This document shows, piece after piece, positions 5,630-11,098 of a stretch of 11,098 bases of DNA. The notes beneath the pieces were generated by a model that was not told the origin of the DNA, did no database searches, and saw only the letters and a list, made by a program, of their open reading frames with translations. Source of the DNA: CAYXUG01 sp964468655 (GTDB lineage Bacteria > Fidelibacterota > Marinisomatia > Marinisomatales > CAYXUG01); contig CAYXUG010000061.1 in NCBI GenBank assembly GCA_964468655.1, forward strand, positions 1 through 11,098, given 5' to 3'. The first letter of the stretch is position 1, and the number at the start of each line of letters is the position of its first letter. The translations under genes and the position numbers were made by a program.

Positions 5630-7537
5630 TTAATTATAAATAACCAGTTTCTGTCCGGGGTAAATAAATTGCCCTCTGCTCATACCATTCCATTTTTGAA
5701 TTTTGCTTACAGTTGTACCATGACGCATGGCTATATGACCCAGCGTATCATTCTTTTTTACGGTGTATACTACCTTATTATCACCGGTATTTCCGCTGCT
5801 CGAATCAACAAAGACAATCAATTCCTGTCCGGGAAAAATAAACTGTCCGTACCGAAGTCCATTTAACTGCCTGATGCGGCGGGCAGATGTCCTGTACCGG
5901 AGAGCAATATGGCTTAGGGTATCACCTTTTCTTACCTTATAAACGCTTTTTTCCTTACCCTTATTTTCTGAAGATGCAATAATGGTAGACCTTGATACGC
6001 CAGGTACGGGTATGGTGAGTTTCTGTTCGATTCTCAAGCGATGCTTATTCCGGATTTTATTGACAGATGCAATTTCATGAATGGATACACCGTATTTCTT
6101 TGACAGGTAGGAAAGTGTTTCACCTCTTTTAACCTTGTGAATAAGAAACTGGGGTGAAAACTGCTCGTCTTCCGGCAGGGACATAAACCGCTCATTAAAA
6201 ATTTCCTTTTTCCCTTTGGGAAGGTTCAGTTGATAGGGCTTGTCCACTGGTGTGGCAAATTGCCTCAATTCAGGATTGTAGTTTCTTAATTCATCAACAG
6301 AGATTCCCGAACATTGTGCCAAAACGGTGAGATCGGCTCCATCCGGGATGGTGACTTCATCCATTTCCATGGGTGAACCATTTGGTTTCTTAAAGCCGTA
6401 TTCTTCCGGATTAAGGGAGATAATTGCCGCTGCCAGAAATGTGGGAACATAGTTCCGGGTTTCCTTTGGCAAGGCATGCAGCCGCCAGAAATCCCGGGTT
6501 TGGTGCAAACGGATAGCACGATTCACCCTGCCAGGCCCTGAATTGTATGCCGCCATGGCAAGGTACCAGTCATCGAATTCGATATAAAGGTCTTTCAGAA
6601 ATTTCACCGCCGCCAGGGTTGATTTCTCAGGATCCCGCCTTTCATCCACCCACCAGTCGCGCTTGAGACCATATTTTTTCCCCGTTGCCAAAACAAACTG
6701 CCACATCCCCGCTGCATGAGCCCGGGAATATGCTTTAGGATTCATTCCGCTCTCTACCATGGCAAGATAAATTAATTCAACCGGCAGATCATTCTTTTTC
6801 ATAATATCTATTATCTGTACCTCATATTTTGGTAACCGGGAAATCCAGAGATTGAAACTCTTTTTTCCTTTTGTCTGAAAAAATTTAATTGCCTGTTCCA
6901 CCCGATTATTTATAACCAGTGGAATATGCCCTTCCCTGTCATCAATCACCTGGTATTTTGACCCGTTGATTTCAAATTCCAGCGGTTCAAAATATACAAG
7001 CAGTTGTTCCTTTAAACTCTGGACAGCAAGAGGAGTCTCCAGTGAATTTATTGTTGTGAAAAAGTTGTCGTAGGCATACATAAGAGTGTTTTCAAAACGA
7101 TGGAATTCCTCATGATCCTCCTCGGACATTTCACCCAATTGTTCTGCTTCAGTAAGGAGGTCCACTATTTTATCAATGAGATAAACCACCTCAAGGGTAT
7201 CACCATGGCGGTCTGCCACCAGTGCTTCAGAAAAACAGGTTTTGGCATCCTCCAATAGAAGGGGAAAGCGGTTTACAGATTGATTGACAAAATTGGCAGG
7301 CGGTGGTTCCATTTCCTGCATTTGATTAACTTCTTCTTTCACCTGCACAGGTAATGCTGATTCTACTGTTGCTTCAGTTTGGACTGTATCTTCAATCGTT
7401 GGTTCACTTAACAGGAGAAACGTACTGTCTCGCGTACCAGCAGACACGCTGTCCTGAGATGTTTGAATCGCTCCCCCAACCAACACGGAACAGAGCAGGA
7501 TTACACGCAAGGTATTTATCATTGTACGGTTCACCAT
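5630..7537 (-). CDS. Membrane-bound/periplasmic lytic transglycosylase with three LysM domains (MltD-like)
   Basis: This enzyme cleaves the glycan strands of peptidoglycan in the periplasm, forming 1,6-anhydro ends, and serves in wall remodelling. It has 635 residues. A hydrophobic export segment lies near residues 9-24. An acidic, low-complexity and helical region runs to about 240. The SLT catalytic domain is at about 245-345, with AMVESGMNPKAYS (catalytic Glu262), AAGMWQF (275-281) and AAYNSGPGRVNRA (329-341). Three C-terminal LysM domains follow at about 466-511, 532-577 and 590-634. Domain order matches E. coli MltD, although no lipobox cysteine is evident. The start is ATG at 7535-7537 without a strong ribosome-binding site; a second ATG five codons in is possible. 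A 250-bp repeat-filled gap precedes it. Confidence 0.93.
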   Translation of the reverse strand: MVNRTMINTLRVILLCSVLVGGAIQTSQDSVSAGTRDSTFLLLSEPTIEDTVQTEATVESALPVQVKEEVNQMQEMEPPPANFVNQSVNRFPLLLEDAKTCFSEALVADRHGDTLEVVYLIDKIVDLLTEAEQLGEMSEEDHEEFHRFENTLMYAYDNFFTTINSLETPLAVQSLKEQLLVYFEPLEFEINGSKYQVIDDREGHIPLVINNRVEQAIKFFQTKGKKSFNLWISRLPKYEVQIIDIMKKNDLPVELIYLAMVESGMNPKAYSRAHAAGMWQFVLATGKKYGLKRDWWVDERRDPEKSTLAAVKFLKDLYIEFDDWYLAMAAYNSGPGRVNRAIRLHQTRDFWRLHALPKETRNYVPTFLAAAIISLNPEEYGFKKPNGSPMEMDEVTIPDGADLTVLAQCSGISVDELRNYNPELRQFATPVDKPYQLNLPKGKKEIFNERFMSLPEDEQFSPQFLIHKVKRGETLSYLSKKYGVSIHEIASVNKIRNKHRLRIEQKLTIPVPGVSRSTIIASSENKGKEKSVYKVRKGDTLSHIALRYRTSARRIRQLNGLRYGQFIFPGQELIVFVDSSSGNTGDNKVVYTVKKNDTLGHIAMRHGTTVSKIQKWNGMSRGQFIYPGQKLVIYN

Positions 7538-7617
7538 AAAAATAGTGGGGAATTTACAAGAAACTGTTTTGTTTATTCAAGGAGAAATGGAGTGCTGGAA
7601 AATTGTATGGTATAAAA

Positions 7618-7645
7618 CCTAAACCGTAAATCGTAAAACGTGCAC
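7618..7645 (+). repeat. Heptad array, CGTAAAN type
   Basis: Seven-base units start at 7618, 7625, 7632 and 7639: CCTAAAC, CGTAAAT, CGTAAAA and CGTGCAC. TATAAAA at 7611 is in the same phase. The array ends directly before the CGCAG/CTGCG hairpin. Confidence 0.6.
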
Positions 7646-7659
7646 TCGCAGAGTCCTGC

Positions 7660-7702
7660 GGACAGCATCTCAGCCGGTAGGTGAGTCTATGACCTGCGGA
7701 TA
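7660..7702 (+). repeat. Dispersed hairpin element, copy 2
   Basis: Positions 7661-7700 match the reverse complement of 1331-1370 at 32 of 40 positions without gaps. CTC(A)GCC at 7669-7675 can pair with GGTGAG at 7680-7685 around a GGTA loop, with a one-base bulge. One difference from copy 1 changes a G-C pair to G-T and so keeps pairing. The outer CACAG/CTGTG stem of copy 1 is reduced to three pairs here. Confidence 0.65.
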
Positions 7703-7705
7703 ATG

Positions 7706-7733
7706 CGTAAAGCGTCCAACGTCTAACGGTACA
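7706..7733 (+). repeat. Heptad array, CGTNNAN type
   Basis: Units start at 7706, 7713, 7720 and 7727: CGTAAAG, CGTCCAA, CGTCTAA and CGGTACA. They lie just after the hairpin element, out of phase with the array before it. The same unit type occurs at 1439-1461. Confidence 0.55.
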
Positions 7734-7748
7734 AATGACCCGTCTACA

Positions 7749-7762
7749 CCACCTAACGGTGG
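7749..7762. repeat. Short perfect hairpin CCACC/GGTGG
   Basis: CCACC (7749-7753) and GGTGG (7758-7762) pair around TAAC, 26 bases beyond the rfaE2 stop codon in transcription order. On the minus strand no T-run follows, so I do not call it an intrinsic terminator. Confidence 0.45.
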
Positions 7763-7787
7763 ATACGCCGGATAAACCTGCTACCAA

Positions 7788-8255
7788 TCACCAGTTTTTT
7801 ATTTTCTGAATAATCGCCTGCGTACTGCAGTCAGCTACAAGTGGAATCCTTACCACGTTTCCGCCATTTGCTGAAACTTCCTCCGCACCAACAATATATT
7901 CAAGGGGATAATCTTCTCCCTTCACCAGCACATGAGGATGAATTTGTTTAATAAGTTCAAGTGGTGTTTCTTCATGAAAAATGACGACACAATCAACCGG
8001 TTTCATAGAATCCAGAATGGCGGCACGGTCATTTTCAGATTGAATAGGGCGGCTGTCTCCTTTCAACTTCTTAACAGATGAATCACTATTAAGTCCTACC
8101 ATTAAAATATCTCCTTCTGCTTTTGCTTTCTGAAGAAGTTCAAGGTGACCAGCATGAATGAGGTCAAAACAGCCATTAGTAAATACAACCGATTTGTTCA
8201 TCTTCTTCTGATCCCTGGAAAATGCTTCAGCTTCTATCAATGTAATGACGGACAT
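7788..8255 (-). CDS. rfaE2: D-glycero-beta-D-manno-heptose 1-phosphate adenylyltransferase
   Basis: The enzyme transfers AMP from ATP to heptose 1-phosphate, a cytoplasmic step in making ADP-heptose for LPS core or other surface glycans. It has 155 residues and corresponds to the C-terminal half of bifunctional HldE, so here the adenylyltransferase stands alone. The nucleotidyltransferase signature FTNGCFDLIHAGH is at residues 25-37, GLNSDSSVKKLKGDSRP at 54-70, LVKGEDY at 110-116, and CSTQAIIQKI at 143-152, where relatives usually read STT. No matching kinase (RfaE1) is in the window. The start ATG (8253-8255) lies one base after the TAA of the DUF2851 gene, with AAGGCGG inside that gene's end as ribosome-binding site, so translation is probably coupled. 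A related cytidylyltransferase-fold activity is possible but less likely. Confidence 0.91.
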   Translation of the reverse strand: MSVITLIEAEAFSRDQKKMNKSVVFTNGCFDLIHAGHLELLQKAKAEGDILMVGLNSDSSVKKLKGDSRPIQSENDRAAILDSMKPVDCVVIFHEETPLELIKQIHPHVLVKGEDYPLEYIVGAEEVSANGGNVVRIPLVADCSTQAIIQKIKNW

Positions 8256-8256
8256 A

Positions 8257-9570
8257 TTACCGCCTTAATGGACAAACTGTACAGAGACCTTGTGAGCAGT
8301 ACTGGTGCTGCAGAATCAAGAGGCCCTGTTGGATAGAAAAATGGGTCAAACTCTTTTTAGAGATGTACGGAGCGAACTTCCGGGAGATTTTGCCATAGGT
8401 ATAACCCAGTGTCAGGGATTGCCATGCTGAAAACCGGCATGTTGATAGGTCGCAATTATTTAGAATGTGCCACGCTTCCTGAATAGGAAGAACTGTATTT
8501 CCGAGCCACTCCACCATCCAACCCTGTCCCACGGGTACATCTTCAAATAGTTTTTCTATTTGACTGATTAAAACCGGTTTATCATCTTTCCACGGATTCC
8601 ATCCTTTTTTCATAAGTTGAACTACTTTGACAGCCCCTTCAAGCCGCTTTTCAGGATAAGCGGCGGGGCGGATCCCTTTCCGTTTCCACTCTTTAGGAGA
8701 AACAACTTCTTTTAACCCGAATTGCTTCTTTATCCTCCCCCAAACAGATTGCAACTCCAATATCTTTTTTCCCTTTTCCTTATTCCCCCTGCTGCCCTGA
8801 CTTATGTTGGGTGGGTAACCTAATCCTTGTTTATTATTGCTTGTTTCTGCTTTCCTATTTCCAAACAATCCTCCTGCCCCCTTCAATACTGCTTCAATCT
8901 CCATTTCACTTGTCAACTTACTCAAAAACCGGAAAGAAATATTTTCCCCAATTCTCCTGTAAAATTTACGGTTTCCCTTCAACCCCAAAGATTCCAATGT
9001 TAACCGGTAAAAAATATTTTCAGTATTGGGTGCTGTCCGTATTACCTCTTTCATGGAATTAACTTTTTCTATCCACCGTGCAGAAATAAAAGGCATTAAC
9101 TGCATGTTAACTCTTTCATCAGAGAGTGGTTTTTTCAACCTGCAGAGGACATTATTATTTCTCAGAAGCTCTTCAATTGGTACAATAACACAAGGTACGG
9201 GAATCCCATCTTTTCGGGTGGCTCTGGAGTTATTTGGATAACAGACAATATGCAGAACAACATTGTTAAACCGTTCATTCAAGTGATGTCTGTGCAGTGT
9301 CCAGTCTTTTTCATAAAGGTGGAATTCCACATCGCCCTTAAAAAATTCAGATTTGTAAAATAGCACAGCACCTTCAACGTCTGGACCGTCGTAAGGATTC
9401 AAACATCCACCCTCTGCTATTATAAAGTCTTTCCCATCCATACTTTTTAAAACGGACCCGGGAATCTGATAATTCCACCACTCGGCAAGCATGGCTTCAT
9501 TGATCGGTTTTAGGTTATTGCTGTCTGAAATGGAGTAATTAAACGGAATATTCTGTAAAGAACATCTCAT
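8257..9570 (-). CDS. DUF2851 family protein
   Basis: The function is unknown. The 437-residue protein shows the marks of DUF2851: LAEWWNYQIPGS near residues 28-39, DGPDVEGAVLFY (61-72), GDVEFHLYEKDWTLHRHH (79-96), FNNVVLHIV (101-109), a central WKRKGIRPAAYPEKRL (295-310), and a C-terminal Cys cluster (C373, C378, C425, C430, C433). The conserved His residues (84, 93, 95, 107) and the C-x4-C-x2-C end suggest metal or Fe-S binding, which is an inference. A low-complexity, Asn/Gly/Lys-rich insert lies at about 235-270. The start ATG (9568-9570) overlaps the plsC stop as ATGA; family members often start nearer residue 27, but the overlap favours this start. It ends one base before rfaE2. Confidence 0.88.
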   Translation of the reverse strand: MRCSLQNIPFNYSISDSNNLKPINEAMLAEWWNYQIPGSVLKSMDGKDFIIAEGGCLNPYDGPDVEGAVLFYKSEFFKGDVEFHLYEKDWTLHRHHLNERFNNVVLHIVCYPNNSRATRKDGIPVPCVIVPIEELLRNNNVLCRLKKPLSDERVNMQLMPFISARWIEKVNSMKEVIRTAPNTENIFYRLTLESLGLKGNRKFYRRIGENISFRFLSKLTSEMEIEAVLKGAGGLFGNRKAETSNNKQGLGYPPNISQGSRGNKEKGKKILELQSVWGRIKKQFGLKEVVSPKEWKRKGIRPAAYPEKRLEGAVKVVQLMKKGWNPWKDDKPVLISQIEKLFEDVPVGQGWMVEWLGNTVLPIQEAWHILNNCDLSTCRFSAWQSLTLGYTYGKISRKFAPYISKKSLTHFSIQQGLLILQHQYCSQGLCTVCPLRR

Positions 9571-10313
9571 GCCGGCTCCGGAATATTATCCATCTTTTTC
9601 TCTTCTTCCCATAATTCTTTCAATTTAATCACATTCTGCTGTACGTAATTTGCGAAATCAGCAGGGTCTTTATCAACCCATTCTTCAGGATTGATGGGTT
9701 TACCTATTTTGAATTCCACTGATCCGGGTTGCACTTTCAACGCATGTTTCAGCACAATTTCCCGTGTCCCGCATACTGCAACAGGAACCACAGCCATGTT
9801 TAATTGGATTGCCAAAAAAATTCCTCCCTTTTTAAAAGTACGAATTTCACCATCCAAACTTCTGGCACCTTCTGGAAAAATTAACAATGATCTGGGCGTT
9901 TTTTGAAAAGAACGCATCATCTCTCGAAGTGATTTTGCCGATTTTTCCCGGTTTTTCCTATCCACAAAAATATGTCTGGATGCTACCATTGCCCATCCCA
10001 AAAAGGGAATTTTTCTCAATTCTATTTTCGCTAGGGTTACGGTGTAAAACGGAAGGGAACTGAATATAAGGGGAATATCAAATGCGCTTTCATGATTGGA
10101 GGCAAAAAAGTAATGGTTTGACTTATCAAGGTTTTCCAGTCCTTTTACCCGGTAAGTGACACCACTTAATTTTAATAAAATAACAGACCAGAATTTTGCA
10201 GATGTTTTGAATACATATCCCTTGAGATCAAAGGGGCTAAAAATCATTATAATCACCCCAAACACTATTGTCAAGATAACGAGGTTAATCCAAACAATAA
10301 TGTTTCTTGCCAT
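9567..10313 (-). CDS. plsC: 1-acyl-sn-glycerol-3-phosphate acyltransferase
   Basis: PlsC acylates lysophosphatidic acid to phosphatidic acid at the inner membrane, the second acyl transfer of phospholipid synthesis. The protein has 248 residues, usual for bacterial PlsC. A hydrophobic membrane segment lies at about residues 5-26. The acyltransferase boxes are NHESAFD (73-79, catalytic His74 and Asp79), IPFLGWAM followed by FVDRKNR (102-122), FPEGARS (146-152) and VVPVAV (175-180). The tail is rich in Lys and Glu. The start ATG is at 10311-10313; no strong ribosome-binding site is visible in the A-rich sequence before it. It overlaps the DUF2851 gene by 4 bp and starts 106 bp after serS. A related lyso-lipid acyltransferase with another substrate cannot be excluded. 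Confidence 0.94.
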   Translation of the reverse strand: MARNIIVWINLVILTIVFGVIIMIFSPFDLKGYVFKTSAKFWSVILLKLSGVTYRVKGLENLDKSNHYFFASNHESAFDIPLIFSSLPFYTVTLAKIELRKIPFLGWAMVASRHIFVDRKNREKSAKSLREMMRSFQKTPRSLLIFPEGARSLDGEIRTFKKGGIFLAIQLNMAVVPVAVCGTREIVLKHALKVQPGSVEFKIGKPINPEEWVDKDPADFANYVQQNVIKLKELWEEEKKMDNIPEPA

Positions 10314-10419
10314 TGGTTTTTTTATTTTTGCAACACTATTAAATTTTATCAGTACGTACTTCGATATTTCCGAAGGATCCTCTGGACGTTCGAAATTCGA
10401 TATTGGTAATTCTATGGTT
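10314..10419. other. Short serS-plsC intergenic region
   Basis: This gap of 106 bp contains no gene. It carries a 9-base direct repeat, TTCGATATT, at 10360-10368 and 10396-10404, and a GGATCC palindrome between the copies. It may separate transcription of serS and plsC, but I see no clear terminator or promoter. Confidence 0.4.
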
Positions 10420-11098
10420 CTATTTCAAAACTCCAAACCCAGTATAGGGTACAAGAATTTCCGGAATCTGTATGGTTCCTTCATCAGTCTGGTACGTTTC
10501 CAGAAGAGCAACCATAAGCCGTGCAGTGGCCACGCCAGAACCGTTCAGTGTATGAATAAAATCCAATTTTCCTTCCGAATTCCGATAGCGGATATTTGCC
10601 CGCCTTGCCTGAAATGCTTCAAAGTTGCTGCAACTGGAAACTTCCAGCCACCGCTTTTCCCCGGGTGCCCAGATTTCCAGATCGTAACACTTTGCAGCGG
10701 CAAAACTTAAATCACCTGTGCAGAGAGACACAACTCTGTATTTAATCCCTAATGCCTGCAAGACTGCTTCGGCTTCTGATGTTAAACTTTCCAATTCATC
10801 ATAAGATGTGGACGGTTCCACGAACTTCACCAGTTCAACTTTATTAAATTGATGTACACGAAGCAGTCCCCTTGTCTCTTTACCGTATGATCCTGCTTCC
10901 CTCCGGAAACAGGGTGAAAAAGCGACGTATTTTATGGGAAGATTTTCGTGCTTTATATTTTCATCCCTGTGAACATTGGTTACAGGCACTTCCGCAGTAG
11001 GAATGAGATACAGTTCATCTTTTTCCACATAATACATATCTTCAGCAAATTTAGGAAGCTGCCCCGTGGAAGTGGGTGATGCATCATTCGTCATAAAA
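10420..11098 (-). CDS. serS: Seryl-tRNA synthetase, C-terminal part (5' end outside the window)
   Basis: The enzyme charges tRNA-Ser with serine in the cytoplasm. About 225 C-terminal residues are visible, roughly half of the usual ~425; the N-terminal coiled-coil arm and class II motif 1 lie beyond position 11098. Visible in order from the truncated end are STGQLPKFAEDMYY, the serine-binding LIPTAEVPVTN, motif 2 with its loop (SPCFRREAGSYGKETRGLLR) and HQFNKVE, SSCSNFEAFQARRANIRYR, and motif 3 HTLNGSGVATARLMVALLE. The more usual motif 3 is GSGLAVGRTLVALLE, so the centre of the motif is slightly unusual. The ATG at 11094 is an internal Met, not the start. The stop TAG is at 10420-10422. Confidence 0.97.
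   Translation of the reverse strand, partial: FMTNDASPTSTGQLPKFAEDMYYVEKDELYLIPTAEVPVTNVHRDENIKHENLPIKYVAFSPCFRREAGSYGKETRGLLRVHQFNKVELVKFVEPSTSYDELESLTSEAEAVLQALGIKYRVVSLCTGDLSFAAAKCYDLEIWAPGEKRWLEVSSCSNFEAFQARRANIRYRNSEGKLDFIHTLNGSGVATARLMVALLETYQTDEGTIQIPEILVPYTGFGVLK

Larger units (their letters stand above)
7538..7787. other. Gene-free gap holding heptad arrays and hairpins
   Basis: No credible gene is visible on either strand. The stretch contains a CGTAAA-type heptad array, a five-bp hairpin (CGCAG 7647-7651 with CTGCG 7656-7660), copy 2 of the dispersed hairpin element, a second CGT heptad array, and a CCACC/GGTGG hairpin (7749-7762). It separates rfaE2 from the transglycosylase and may hold the latter's promoter, but I cannot identify convincing -35/-10 boxes. 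Confidence 0.6.

Noticed and set aside
5561..5866. Plus-strand open frame of 101 codons over the LysM region
   Set aside because: It is the antisense of LysM2 and LysM3; the coding strand has clear domains.
1329..7702. The inverted hairpin pair as ends of a large transposon
   Set aside because: The interval holds housekeeping genes (nadK, xseAB, HU) and no transposase or integrase; two copies of a small dispersed repeat explain it better.
7554..7787. Open frame of 77 codons on the minus strand upstream of the transglycosylase
   Set aside because: It runs through the heptad arrays and hairpins. Its translation is low-complexity, rich in Arg, Cys and Trp, resembles no protein family, and has no ribosome-binding site.
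10360..10404. TTCGATATT direct repeat as an operator
   Set aside because: Two nine-base copies in A/T-rich sequence could be chance, and no regulator or promoter is recognisable nearby.
10156..10710. Plus-strand open frame of 184 codons across plsC, the gap and serS
   Set aside because: It is antisense to two strongly recognised genes and its translation has no family features.

Overview
The window most resembles a bacterium of the FCB group (Bacteroidota, Ignavibacteriota, Calditrichota, Marinimicrobia and relatives). Three things suggest this: two type IX secretion (T9SS) type A sorting domains with the NFPNPFNP signature, a DUF2851 gene, and a tiny MPCGKK-type basic protein next to an HU gene. 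The phylum is an inference; there is no rRNA or other decisive marker here. Base composition is moderate in the housekeeping genes and clearly more A/T-rich in the fragment at 612-1199.

Left end (1-1200): two pieces of T9SS-cargo genes face each other head to head. A minus-strand piece ends at 86 and a plus-strand piece ends at 1199, and both keep the C-terminal sorting domain. Both seem to have lost their 5' parts, and the minus piece has an in-frame TAG at 500-502. Next (1200-1797) is a gene-free mosaic of small repeats: an imperfect direct duplication, an inverted GCAATCTC-type element, hairpins and several arrays with a 7-bp period.

Right part (1798-11098): every gene is on the minus strand, transcribed from right to left. 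The order is serS (cut by the window edge), plsC, a DUF2851 gene, rfaE2, a repeat-filled gap, a lytic transglycosylase with three LysM domains, an HU/IHF-type protein, a 31-residue AURKAIP1/COX24-like protein, a secreted S1/P1-nuclease-like zinc enzyme, xseA, xseB and nadK. ATGA overlaps or 1-22 bp gaps link plsC/DUF2851/rfaE2 and HU/small protein/S1-P1-like/xseA, so two tightly coupled sub-operons are likely. The 250-bp gap at 7538-7787 separates them.

Together the genes cover translation (serS, the putative small ribosomal protein), phospholipid synthesis (plsC), heptose activation for surface polysaccharide (rfaE2), cell-wall turnover (transglycosylase), nucleoid structure (HU), DNA repair (exonuclease VII) and NADP supply (nadK). 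I do not see a defence system, a complete mobile element or an obvious new multi-gene system. The most notable items are the unlisted 31-residue gene, the DUF2851 and S1/P1-like genes locked by translational overlap to well-known partners, and the recurring heptad arrays and shared hairpin element in the two large gene-free gaps.
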